Part shown: piece after piece, positions 42,814-50,953 of the stretch
How the letters are laid out: each line of letters begins with the position of its first letter
Position numbering within the stretch: position 1 is the stretch's first letter
NCBI RefSeq assembly: GCF_049389645.1
Contig: NZ_CP186540.1
Location: 248,001 to 312,000, forward strand
Direction: 5' to 3'
DNA: 64,000 nt
Source: Alkalibacterium sp049389645
GTDB lineage: Bacteria > Bacillota > Bacilli > Lactobacillales > Carnobacteriaceae_A
Program-made: the position numbers and the translations under genes
The notes under the pieces: model-generated
The model's input: only the letters and a program-made list of their open reading frames with translations
What the model was told of the DNA's origin: nothing
Database searches by the model: none

Positions 42814-44484
42814 ATGAAACCAAATATAAAAAATAATGAAACAGCTATGTTTGCATTAGGCGGTTTAAATGAAATAGGTAAAAATACTTATGCTATACAA
42901 TTTCAAGATGAAATTATTCTAATTGATGCTGGAATTAAATTTCCAGAAGATGATTTATTAGGTATCGATTATGTTATTCCAGATTATTCTTATCTTGTAG
43001 AAAATAAAGAAAAAATCAAAGGTCTTTTTATTACTCATGGTCACGAAGATCACGTCGGAGGCACACCGTTCTTATTGAAGCAGCTTAATATACCTATTTA
43101 TGCGGGTAAATTAGCCTTAGCTCTTATTACAAACAAATTAACTGAACACAATCTCCTCAAATCAGCTACCTTACATGAAATCGATGGAGACTCTGTAGTG
43201 AAATTCAGAAAAACAACTGTATCCTTTTTCAGAACAACGCACAGTGTACCGGAATCATACGGTATAGTAGTAAAAACACCCAATGGAAATATTGTGGAAA
43301 CCGGCGATTTCAAGTTTGACTTTACTCCTGTAGGTGAACCAGCAGACATTCATAAAATGGCTAGAATTGGCGAAGAAGGCGTTCTTGCATTGCTCTCAGA
43401 TAGTACCAATGCAGAAATACCCAACTTTACTAAGTCTGAACAAATGGTTGGCGAAACGATTAAAAACTTGTTCAACAAAATTGATGGTCGTATTATCTTT
43501 GCAACCTTTGCATCAAACATATCCAGAGTGCAGCAAGCTATTGAAGCTGCCAATAAAACCGGTCGTAAAATCGCCGTGTTTGGACGTAGTATGGTCACTA
43601 ACCTTGAAACTGGTCAAGAATTGGGCTATATACGAGCAGATGAAGGAACATTCATCCATCCCAATGAGATAAAAAAATATAAAGCAAACGAAGTTTTGAT
43701 TTTATGTACCGGCTCTCAAGGAGAACCCATGGCTGCATTGAGTAGAATCGCTAACGGGACACACAGACAAATTTCTATTCAACCTGGCGATTCCGTTATC
43801 TTCTCGAGTTCACCAATTCCCGGGAATACAACGAGTGTCAATCGTGTCATCAATCAATTATCCGAAGCCGGAGCAAATGTTATTCACGGAAAAATAAATA
43901 ACATTCATACTTCCGGTCATGGTGGTCAAGAAGAACAGAAATTGATGTTACAACTAATGAAACCTAAATACTTCGTACCTATTCACGGCGAACACCGTAT
44001 GCAACGCATACATGCGAAACTCGCTCAACAAACAGGTGTTCCAAAAGAAAATTGTTTTATTTTAGATAATGGAGAAATTATGGCCTTTACCGAAGATACT
44101 GCACGACGCGCTGGAGAGATTGATGCGAAAGATGTCTACGTTGATGGTAGTGGTGTTGGCGATATCGGAAATGTCGTTTTAAGAGATCGAAAAATACTTT
44201 CTGATAACGGTTTGGTTGTAGTTGTTGCTACAATAGATACAGACAAGAAAAAAGTTCTAGCCGGTCCTGATATTATTTCCCGAGGATTTATTTATATGAG
44301 AGAATCCGAAGAACTTATACAAAAAGCTCAAAAGGTCGCCTTTGATAGTATTCAAAAATCATTTAAAAATAAAGAGGTAAATGAATATAAAATGAGGAAT
44401 GATCTAATCGATGATATCAAAGAATTTTTCTTTGCTGAAACTGAACGTCGTCCTATCATCTTGCCTGTTATTTTAACAAACTAA
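42814..44484 (+). CDS. rnjA: Ribonuclease J1
   Basis: RNase J1 is the main 5'-3' exonuclease and endonuclease of mRNA turnover and rRNA maturation in Firmicutes. The 556-residue protein has intact metal sites: HGHEDH (H75, H77, D79, H80), 'ETGDFKFDFT', 'HTSGHGGQEE' and 'PIHGEHRMQ'. This contrasts with the degenerate residues of the paralogue at 5923-7605. AGGGAG precedes the ATG. The 270-base upstream region contains a GTGG/CCAC mini-hairpin near 42690 and a TAGAAT-like -10, but no certain control element. Confidence 0.96.
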   Translation: MKPNIKNNETAMFALGGLNEIGKNTYAIQFQDEIILIDAGIKFPEDDLLGIDYVIPDYSYLVENKEKIKGLFITHGHEDHVGGTPFLLKQLNIPIYAGKLALALITNKLTEHNLLKSATLHEIDGDSVVKFRKTTVSFFRTTHSVPESYGIVVKTPNGNIVETGDFKFDFTPVGEPADIHKMARIGEEGVLALLSDSTNAEIPNFTKSEQMVGETIKNLFNKIDGRIIFATFASNISRVQQAIEAANKTGRKIAVFGRSMVTNLETGQELGYIRADEGTFIHPNEIKKYKANEVLILCTGSQGEPMAALSRIANGTHRQISIQPGDSVIFSSSPIPGNTTSVNRVINQLSEAGANVIHGKINNIHTSGHGGQEEQKLMLQLMKPKYFVPIHGEHRMQRIHAKLAQQTGVPKENCFILDNGEIMAFTEDTARRAGEIDAKDVYVDGSGVGDIGNVVLRDRKILSDNGLVVVVATIDTDKKKVLAGPDIISRGFIYMRESEELIQKAQKVAFDSIQKSFKNKEVNEYKMRNDLIDDIKEFFFAETERRPIILPVILTN

Positions 44485-44489
44485 TCTAA

Positions 44490-44536
44490 ATAAAGTGCCC
44501 CATGCAAGTACAGATACTTGCATGGGGCACTTTTTT
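44490..44536. terminator. Terminator between rnjA and liaR
   Basis: AAAGTGCCCCATGCAAGTA pairs perfectly with TACTTGCATGGGGCACTTT, followed by T residues on the plus strand. The right edge touches the liaR stop codon. Confidence 0.95.
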
Positions 44537-45173
44537 AATTATTTTTAACAATATCATGTCTAAAAGCGTATATGGCTACTTGAGTACGGTCTTCTACTTC
44601 TAATTTTGATAAAATATTGGACACATGAGTTTTAACTGTTTTCAAAGTAATAAATAATTCATCTGCTATGTCCTGATTCGTGTAGCCCTTTGAGATGAGC
44701 TGAACGACTTCATTTTCTCTACTTGTCAATCTATCATGCAAATGTTTCTTTTTGTCTTCACATCTTTTTTCTTCGAGTATATTAGAAACTTCATCTTCGA
44801 TATAATTCTGACCATTGTGTGTTTCACGTATGGCTCGTGCAATTTCAGTTGCAGAGGATGTTTTCAAAATATAGCCACATGCCCCCGCTTGCATTGCCGG
44901 ATATACTTTTTCGTCATCAATGAAGCTCGTTAATATAATAATCTTTGCTTCAGGCCATTCTTTCATTATCTCGATTGTTGCTTCTGTCCCATCCATTACT
45001 TCCATGACTAAATCCATTAAAATAATATCTGGTTTTTTTTTCAAAGCTAGCTTAACACCCTCTTGACCATCCGCTGCTTCTCCCACTAATTCAAAATCTT
45101 CTTGAATAGAAAAGAATGAAGATAAGCCTAATCGAACCATTTCATGATCATCTACCAACATTAATCGTATCAC
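44535..45173 (-). CDS. liaR: Response regulator LiaR/VraR
   Basis: LiaR activates cell-envelope stress genes after phosphorylation by LiaS. The 212-residue NarL-type regulator has a receiver domain with phospho-acceptor D54 in 'ILMDLVMEVMDG', a conserved lysine region 'TSFIDDEKV', and a LuxR-type helix-turn-helix (about 145-205) with 'LTSRENEVVQLISKGYTNQD'. It is the last gene of liaFSR. Its stop falls within the shared terminator region. Confidence 0.93.
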   Translation of the reverse strand: MIRLMLVDDHEMVRLGLSSFFSIQEDFELVGEAADGQEGVKLALKKKPDIILMDLVMEVMDGTEATIEIMKEWPEAKIIILTSFIDDEKVYPAMQAGACGYILKTSSATEIARAIRETHNGQNYIEDEVSNILEEKRCEDKKKHLHDRLTSRENEVVQLISKGYTNQDIADELFITLKTVKTHVSNILSKLEVEDRTQVAIYAFRHDIVKNN

Positions 45174-45186
45174 GCTCTCACTCTCC

Positions 45187-46230
45187 TTATGTTAAAGGTA
45201 CGTTTATTTCAATGCGTGTTCCAAACTTAGGAAGAGAAACAATTTTCACATTTCCTCCCATACCTTCTATTCGTTCTTTAATATTATGTAATCCGTAACT
45301 TCCTGTTTTTTTATCATCAACGTTAAATCCTACGCCATTATCATTTACCCTGAGTTGAATACTGCTTCCATTTTGAGTTAAATAGACTTCCAGCACTTTT
45401 GCATTAGCGTGTCTGAGAACATTAGACAAAAGTTCCTGCAATATTCTAAAAAAATGATCTTCCATTACTGTGGACATTAAAACATCTTCGATTTGAAAAT
45501 GGATATCCACATCTATCTTAGATGAAAGTTCTTTCAGCAATTGTTCAATTCCTTGTTTTAGAGATTTCCCATCCAGTTGAATTGGTCTGAGATGTAATAG
45601 TAAGGCACGCATTTCTGTCTGTGAGGCATGGATGGTCTGCTCTACTACTAGCAATTGTTTGATTACAGGCTCAGGACAATCGACCACTTGTTGATTCACT
45701 GCCGACAACATCATCGATGCAGCAAACAACTGCTGCGATACAGAATCGTGCAATTCTCTGGCTATACGCTTACGTTCGTTTTCAAGAATATCATTTTTGG
45801 TTTCATTATCAAGCGTTTTCGGTTCCTGAGCATTTTTCAAAGCCTCGTCTGCCATAAACATTAATTTTTCATGTAATTTCAAAAATTGTCTGTCAATATC
45901 TTCATTGATTTGTAGCGGTGTGTCTAATGAATACATATTCAGGAATATTGAAGCGGAATAATGCCCTTGACTCATCATTCTTAACCCTTCTTCGACTCTC
46001 CTAAGCTTTCTTTTTTCAAACGCTCTTAAATAAGACATTGTCACCAATGCTAATATGAAAGAAAACAAGATTAGATAAAAGAACAAAGATATGCCTACAA
46101 CATTTGCTCTATAAAGCGCTGTTACCCATTGATTTTCAGAGAGTGCTAAAAAAATAAACACTGTAATAAACAATAAGATGAAAAAGAATAACAAGAAATA
46201 TCTTAGTAAATGCGATAAGGATCTTTTCAT
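45187..46230 (-). CDS. liaS: Sensor histidine kinase LiaS/VraS
   Basis: LiaS senses cell-wall antibiotics and envelope stress, normally held inactive by LiaF. The 347-residue protein has two transmembrane helices (about 10-32 and 42-68) with a very short extracellular loop, a HAMP-like region, a HisKA_3 dimerisation domain with phospho-accepting H161 in 'IARELHDSVSQQLFAAS', and an HATPase domain with 'NVLRHANA' and 'DNGVGFNVDDKKTGSYGLHN'. The short loop marks an intramembrane-sensing kinase. It overlaps liaF by 4 bases. Confidence 0.94.
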   Translation of the reverse strand: MKRSLSHLLRYFLLFFFILLFITVFIFLALSENQWVTALYRANVVGISLFFYLILFSFILALVTMSYLRAFEKRKLRRVEEGLRMMSQGHYSASIFLNMYSLDTPLQINEDIDRQFLKLHEKLMFMADEALKNAQEPKTLDNETKNDILENERKRIARELHDSVSQQLFAASMMLSAVNQQVVDCPEPVIKQLLVVEQTIHASQTEMRALLLHLRPIQLDGKSLKQGIEQLLKELSSKIDVDIHFQIEDVLMSTVMEDHFFRILQELLSNVLRHANAKVLEVYLTQNGSSIQLRVNDNGVGFNVDDKKTGSYGLHNIKERIEGMGGNVKIVSLPKFGTRIEINVPLT

Positions 46231-46964
46231 AAATAAACAACCTCAACTTCGCCAATTAATGTGCTGGATACGACTTTAATTTTTCTGAGTGCTGTGTCAT
46301 AATTTTTTGACTGCCACTTAACCGTTTCATTTTTCATATCAAAGACCTCGTCTTCAATAATGAGCTTACCTAAAACTATGCTGACATCTAATGATAGTGC
46401 GACATCTTTCGGTACAAACAGTTTAGTGTCACCGAACCCTTTTCTGAGCAATAAGATATTTTCTTTTATTGGTAAAACAGTGTTACCTAAATCAAAGAAA
46501 GTATCTCCCATTATTTTTTGGAAATTATAATCCTCCCATTCAAATATATCCTTACCTACAAAGTCATCTCCGATCCATTTGTTCCTATATAACTTTGAAT
46601 CATTCGCATTATTTTCATTCCACTGCACAGAAATATACTCTTTATCTCGCCAATATTGTTTTTTTCTAAATAAAGGATCCCGTATAGTGTTCAGTAACTT
46701 TTCATCTGAACTTAACTGGAATAATAAAAATAGAGTTAATAACACCCAAAAGGCTGTTGTAAATATAAAAGATGCAAGAAATAAAGCTAAACTCGTCCAC
46801 AAATAATTGGTATGTTTTTGTGTTTCTTTAGGAGATGATTTATATAGTGCTAAAAATCCAATAGCCAACACAAAAAATAAAAAGAACACATAGTTATGAA
46901 CGATTTGATATAAAAGCCAGACGACCAGTACTATTAAAGATGCTTTATACGCATAGGCATTCAT
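46227..46964 (-). CDS. liaF: LiaF-type regulator of the LiaSR system
   Basis: LiaF is a membrane protein that inhibits LiaS in the absence of stress. The 245-residue protein has about four N-terminal hydrophobic helices (residues 1-90) and a C-terminal soluble beta-rich domain that contains 'IGDTFFDLGNTVLP' (here 'MGDTFFDLGNTVLPIKENI') and 'FVPKDVALSLDVSIVLGKL', typical of LiaF. It is first in liaFSR, with a TAAAGGAGAGATAGT ribosome site. A TATACT -10 box is seen near 46998; no LiaR box could be defined. Confidence 0.92.
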   Translation of the reverse strand: MNAYAYKASLIVLVVWLLYQIVHNYVFFLFFVLAIGFLALYKSSPKETQKHTNYLWTSLALFLASFIFTTAFWVLLTLFLLFQLSSDEKLLNTIRDPLFRKKQYWRDKEYISVQWNENNANDSKLYRNKWIGDDFVGKDIFEWEDYNFQKIMGDTFFDLGNTVLPIKENILLLRKGFGDTKLFVPKDVALSLDVSIVLGKLIIEDEVFDMKNETVKWQSKNYDTALRKIKVVSSTLIGEVEVVYL

Positions 46965-47056
46965 ACTATCTCTCCTTTACTTAAATATATAGCAAGTATA
47001 ACGAATTTATCCTAAAATAGCATCACTTTCTCTTAAAGATACATCTTAAGTCGTAT

Positions 47057-47100
47057 AAAAAAAGCTAAAGACTGTTTAAATTGCACAGTCTTTAGCTTTT
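47057..47100 (-). terminator. Terminator after greA
   Basis: AAAGCTAAAGACTGT pairs with ACAGTCTTTAGCTTT with T-rich flanks; on the minus strand TTTTTTT follows. Confidence 0.92.
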
Positions 47101-47101
47101 A

Positions 47102-47578
47102 TTAAAATACTTTGGTAACTTCTACCGACATTGTTCCGCCTGGTGTTTCTATTTGAACTTTGTCACCGACGCTTTTTCCTAATAATGCTTCTGCAATAGG
47201 AGATTCGTTCGAAATTTTACCCGAAAACGGATCAGCCTCAGCTTTACCTACGATGGTATACTCTTCTTCAATACCATCAGGTAATTCTTTGAAAATAACT
47301 GATCGGCCTAGAGTGACTATGCCTTCTTTGGAGTTTGAACTATCAATTATTTCTGCATTCTGAAGCATGTTTTCAACTGTGCTGATTCTGCCTTCTATGA
47401 AAGCTTGTTCATCTTTGGCTGATTCATACTCAGAGTTCTCTGATAAATCTCCAAACCCGCGAGCTATTTTGATACGCTCAACAACTTCTTTTCTCTTGAC
47501 TGACTTCAATTCATTTAATTCTTTTTCTAAATTTTCTTTACCTTGAGCAGTCATTGGATATGCTTTTTCTCTCATCAT
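47102..47578 (-). CDS. greA: Transcription elongation factor GreA
   Basis: GreA rescues backtracked RNA polymerase by stimulating transcript cleavage. The 158-residue protein has the N-terminal coiled coil (about 10-80) with the acidic tip 'GDLSENSEYESAKDEQ' and the C-terminal FKBP-like domain ending 'IETPGGTMSVEVTKVF'. GAGGTGA six bases before the first of two consecutive ATGs supports the start at 47578. It follows mltG and udk, a common Firmicutes order. Confidence 0.97.
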   Translation of the reverse strand: MMREKAYPMTAQGKENLEKELNELKSVKRKEVVERIKIARGFGDLSENSEYESAKDEQAFIEGRISTVENMLQNAEIIDSSNSKEGIVTLGRSVIFKELPDGIEEEYTIVGKAEADPFSGKISNESPIAEALLGKSVGDKVQIETPGGTMSVEVTKVF

Positions 47579-47696
47579 TATTATTCACCTCATAGAATAC
47601 ATTATTATTAAAACTGGCTATCTAAAAAAATTTAATGTCAACTAAATTCTCAATGCAATTAAGATACCATGAACTTATAAAGTTGTAAAGCATTTT

Positions 47697-47731
47697 TCTA
47701 AAATAAAACGTTCCTAATTTATAAGGAACGT
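47697..47731 (-). terminator. Terminator overlapping the udk stop
   Basis: CGTTCCT and AGGAACG form a short stem that includes the udk stop codon, followed by TTTTATTTT on the minus strand. It is probably a moderate terminator. Confidence 0.7.
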
Positions 47732-48363
47732 GCTTCAAATATGGTATGTATCTTTGTAGTCATTAAATCGATAGCTACTTGATTTCTACCACCTTCAGGT
47801 ATAATAATATCTGCATATTTTTTGGTTGGTTCAATAAATTGCGCGTGCATGGGCTTAACAACTGATAAATATTGTTCAATTACTGTATCAAGCGTTCTTC
47901 CTCGTTCTTCGATATCTCTTTTAATACGTCGAATAATTCGAATATCATCGTCCGTATCAACATAAACCTTTATATCCATTAGATCTCTTAGCCTTGGATC
48001 TTCTAAAATAAGAATTCCTTCAAGGATAATTACTTCTTTTGGTTCCTGATGTATTATTTCATCACTTCTGGTGTGTCTTGTATAATCATATACTGGTTTA
48101 CTAATACTTTTGTATTTCAATAAATCATTCAGGTGAGAAATAAGCAGCTCCGTATCAAATGCAAAAGGATGATCGTAGTTGGTTTTTAATCGTTCTTCAA
48201 AACTCAAATAATCTTGGTCTTTATAGTAGGAATCTTGTTCAAGCATCATAATTGATTTCCCCGGGAAATAATTATAGATAGCTTGACTGACGCTTGTTTT
48301 CCCACTTCCCGAACCGCCAGTAACCCCTATTACAATGGGTTTGTTTTTTTGAATCTTATCCAT
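47719..48363 (-). CDS. udk: Uridine kinase
   Basis: Udk phosphorylates uridine and cytidine with GTP or ATP in pyrimidine salvage. The 214-residue protein has the P-loop 'GVTGGSGSGKTSVSQ' and the signature 'DHPFAFDTELLISHL' plus 'VILEGILILED'. A longer frame to 48414 lacks a ribosome site; the ATG at 48363 has AAGAAAGGAATTGT before it. It lies in mltG-udk-greA and complements the de novo pyr operon elsewhere in the window. Confidence 0.95.
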   Translation of the reverse strand: MDKIQKNKPIVIGVTGGSGSGKTSVSQAIYNYFPGKSIMMLEQDSYYKDQDYLSFEERLKTNYDHPFAFDTELLISHLNDLLKYKSISKPVYDYTRHTRSDEIIHQEPKEVIILEGILILEDPRLRDLMDIKVYVDTDDDIRIIRRIKRDIEERGRTLDTVIEQYLSVVKPMHAQFIEPTKKYADIIIPEGGRNQVAIDLMTTKIHTIFEARSL

Positions 48364-48406
48364 AATACAATTCCTTTCTTTAAACAACCGATATCGTGGT
48401 CTTAAG

Positions 48407-48440
48407 AAAAGCACTGAGCCGAATTATGACTCAATGCTTT
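48407..48440 (-). terminator. Weak hairpin between mltG and udk
   Basis: AAAGCATTGAG and CTCAGTGCTTT pair with one G-T pair, followed by TCTT on the minus strand. It could be a weak terminator or an intercistronic structure. Confidence 0.55.
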
Positions 48441-48452
48441 CGTGTAAATTGT

Positions 48453-49541
48453 TTAGTCATCTATATATTCTCGTTTGTATTCTAAATGTTGTTCGTATGA
48501 TTCCGAAAAATAAACTTCTCTTGTTGATAAATCTGCCAAAAAGTACATATAGTCTGTTTCGACCGGATATAAGCTAGCTCGAATAGATTCTTCAGAAGGA
48601 TTATTAACGGGGCCTGGTCCTAAACCTGTATGCTTATATAAGTTATAAGGAGAATCTATTTCTAAATCGTCATAGGTTATTCTTTCTTGATGCTCTCCGA
48701 GAGCATAGGTGACACTCACATCTGTTTGAAGTGCCATTCCAGCGTCTAAACGATTATAAAAAACACCCGAAATCAACTCACGGTCTTCATAGGTTATGCC
48801 TTCTCTTTCGATAAATGAAGCCATTGTCAGTATCTTATGCACTGTCGTTTCCTGTTCGTCTATTTGTGCGTAATGGTCTTCAAAAATTTGATTCATTTGA
48901 TTGATCATTTGAGTGACTAATTCGTTCAATGTCGTATCATCGAGTAACTCATAAGTCGCTGGATACAAATATCCTTCTAGATTATATAGTGTTTCCTCTT
49001 GAACTTCAGTGGCTTCACTTAACAACTCGGGAAATGCTTCAGCTTTTTCAGCTAGGAAATCCTCATCCTCGATTAAATCAAAAAATTCATCAATAGAATA
49101 ATCCGTTTGTTGTCCTATCACAATAGCGACTTGTTCTACAGTAAAACCTTCGGGAATTGTTATAGAGCCTGATGCCTCTTCCATAATTGGAGTTCCACCC
49201 TCTTGGAGCTGAGTCACAATTTCATTTGTAGACATTGAAGGGGAAAACAGATAGTATCCAGCTTGAAAGCCCTCTTCACCAGTAAATCTTAAATGATAGT
49301 TGAAAACAAAAGCACTTCGAATAATCTGATTTTCTTCTAAGATTCGAGAGATATCCGTACGTGATGAGCCAATAGGAATCTCGATCGGTACATCTTCATT
49401 GCTACCTGGTTCCAAAGGTTCTAAAGAAGACGTGTAATATTGATAGCCCGAAAAAACGAGCACAACAATTAATATGATTAAAATTGAAACAATACTTAAT
49501 ACAATTTTTCTGACCGTTTTTATCGATTTTCTATCAGGCAT
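48453..49541 (-). CDS. mltG: Endolytic transglycosylase MltG
   Basis: MltG cleaves nascent peptidoglycan strands at the membrane and helps set glycan length. The frame extends to 49640, but a TATAAT sequence near 49584-49589 lies inside that extension. The ATG at 49541 ('MPDRKSIKTVRKI') has AAGGATGG upstream, giving 362 residues. It has a short cytoplasmic tail, one transmembrane helix (about 14-36), a LysM-like subdomain and the YceG catalytic domain with the catalytic glutamate in 'MASFIEREGITYEDR' and 'FYNRLDAGMALQTDVSVTYA'. Confidence 0.94.
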   Translation of the reverse strand: MPDRKSIKTVRKIVLSIVSILIILIVVLVFSGYQYYTSSLEPLEPGSNEDVPIEIPIGSSRTDISRILEENQIIRSAFVFNYHLRFTGEEGFQAGYYLFSPSMSTNEIVTQLQEGGTPIMEEASGSITIPEGFTVEQVAIVIGQQTDYSIDEFFDLIEDEDFLAEKAEAFPELLSEATEVQEETLYNLEGYLYPATYELLDDTTLNELVTQMINQMNQIFEDHYAQIDEQETTVHKILTMASFIEREGITYEDRELISGVFYNRLDAGMALQTDVSVTYALGEHQERITYDDLEIDSPYNLYKHTGLGPGPVNNPSEESIRASLYPVETDYMYFLADLSTREVYFSESYEQHLEYKREYIDD

Positions 49542-49663
49542 CCACTGTCCATCCTTTTTTAATAAGCTAGTTATCTTAATCATTATACACAATATGTATA
49601 CCGCAGAAAAGACATTTTCCTTCTCATTATTATTTATCATCTTGTCAATAGTATGTTTTATTC

Positions 49664-49735
49664 CAAAAAAAAATGGATAGAGGAAAGTCTTTCATACCTA
49701 TAGCATCATGAGTTAGACTAATTTCCCTATCCATC
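49664..49735 (-). terminator. Long terminator after the DUF1292 gene
   Basis: On the minus strand ATGGATAG-GGAAA...AGTC pairs with GACT...TTTCC-CTATCCAT, with a 25-base apical region, and is followed by TTTTTTTTT. It ends the ireB-ruvX-DUF1292 operon. Confidence 0.85.
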
Positions 49736-49749
49736 TTTATATTTTTCTA

Positions 49750-50082
49750 TTATTCGTCGTCTTCTTCGTACTCGTCGTCGTCTTCTTCCTCTTCGCTTAT
49801 AAATGTATTTAAGACTTCCTCGATCATTTCCCATTCTTCATCAGAATCAATTGAACTCAAAGAGCCTTCAAGCCCACCCTCTGATTCTTTATAAGAAAAT
49901 GCAGAAAGTTCAACCTCTTCACCTTCGTTGGTACCCGTTGGATAAACTAATACATATGATTTACCAAAATCGTCTGATTCGAAAGTAAAAAGAATCTCGT
50001 ATAACTCTTCATTTCCCTCTTCATCTATAATCGTAATGTTTTCATGTTCATGCTCGTGCTCATTGTCATGTTCTTTTGACAT
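49750..50082 (-). CDS. DUF1292 (YrzB-like) acidic protein
   Basis: This 110-residue protein is very acidic, with a His/Glu-rich N-terminus ('MSKEHDNEHEHEHEN') and a C-terminal Asp/Glu run. The middle 'EILFTFESDDFGKSYVLVYP' matches DUF1292. Its function is not known, although it is nearly always encoded after ruvX in Firmicutes, as here. The His-rich start might bind metals; that is speculation from composition alone. Confidence 0.88.
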   Translation of the reverse strand: MSKEHDNEHEHEHENITIIDEEGNEELYEILFTFESDDFGKSYVLVYPTGTNEGEEVELSAFSYKESEGGLEGSLSSIDSDEEWEMIEEVLNTFISEEEEDDDEYEEDDE

Positions 50083-50095
50083 TTTTATTCCTCCT

Positions 50096-50521
50096 TCAAT
50101 TCTTTGAATGTTGATCTAGATAATTCTGTAATATCATTACAGCAGCAAGTTTATCTATAACTTTTTTTCTTTTTTTTCGTGAAGTATTGCCTTCTTCAAT
50201 TAGCATTCGAGTTGCTTGCATAGTAGTTAATCGCTCATCTTGGTAGATCACTGGTAATTTAAAAAGTTCTTCGAGTTTTTGCCCATATTCCATTGAAATC
50301 TCAGCACGTTCACCAATTGTCCCATTCATATTCTTAGGTAAACCGACAACGAATGACTCTACCTCGTATTCTTCAATGAGTTCTTTGATTCGATCAAAAC
50401 CGAATTCGTTCTTAGATTCATTGATTTTAACTGTTTCTATTCCTTGAGCTGTCCAACCAAACTGATCACTTACAGCAACCCCAACGGTTTTTGAGCCGAC
50501 ATCCAAACCCATGATACGCAT
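50096..50521 (-). CDS. ruvX: Holliday junction resolvase-like / pre-16S rRNA nuclease YqgF
   Basis: The RuvX/YqgF family has an RNase H-like fold; in E. coli it matures the 5' end of 16S rRNA, and a junction-resolving role has also been proposed. The 141-residue form starting 'MRIMGLDVGSKTVGVAVSD' contains the first catalytic aspartate, 'VVGLPKNMNG' and 'YQDERLTTMQATRML'. A TTG start at 50551 would overlap ireB and is less likely. The order ireB-ruvX-DUF1292 is conserved in Firmicutes. Confidence 0.94.
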   Translation of the reverse strand: MRIMGLDVGSKTVGVAVSDQFGWTAQGIETVKINESKNEFGFDRIKELIEEYEVESFVVGLPKNMNGTIGERAEISMEYGQKLEELFKLPVIYQDERLTTMQATRMLIEEGNTSRKKRKKVIDKLAAVMILQNYLDQHSKN

Positions 50522-50522
50522 T

Positions 50523-50780
50523 TTATTTTTTGTTCTCAATATAATGAGCAACTAATTCTTCTAAAATTTCATCTCTTTCGTGTCGTTTTATCAAGTTTCT
50601 CGCATCATTATGACGAGGTATATAAGCAGGATCTCCTGATAACAAATAGCCAACGATTTGATTTATAGGATTATATCCTTTTTCCTCTAAGGCTTTATAT
50701 ACTAATTTTAACGTTTCGTCGACATTGTGTTCATCAATATTATCAACACTAAATCGAACAGTATGATCATTTATAGTCAT
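50523..50780 (-). CDS. ireB: IreB family regulatory phosphoprotein (DUF965)
   Basis: IreB is a small phosphoprotein, substrate of the Ser/Thr kinase IreK, and a negative regulator of cephalosporin tolerance in Enterococcus faecalis. The 85-residue protein matches the family: 'DETLKLVYKALEEKGYNPIN', 'QIVGYLLSGDPAYIPRHNDA' and 'RHERDEILEELVAHYI'. N-terminal threonines T2 and T7 in 'MTINDHTVRF' are candidate phosphosites by comparison with the Enterococcus protein. It begins the ireB-ruvX-DUF1292 group, one base before ruvX, and lies downstream of alaS. Confidence 0.93.
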   Translation of the reverse strand: MTINDHTVRFSVDNIDEHNVDETLKLVYKALEEKGYNPINQIVGYLLSGDPAYIPRHNDARNLIKRHERDEILEELVAHYIENKK

Positions 50781-50953
50781 TTAACGTTCCCTCCGTCTTT
50801 TCAATAACGAATATAAGTAACTCATTCATTATATTCTTTTTTGAAAAATTTCTGTTATATTCATTTTACTAGAAATGCATTCAAAGTACAATGCAATCTA
50901 TGATCGTTACTTTTCTTTTTTAAGGTTACCTGTTATTACATTGGTACTCAAGT

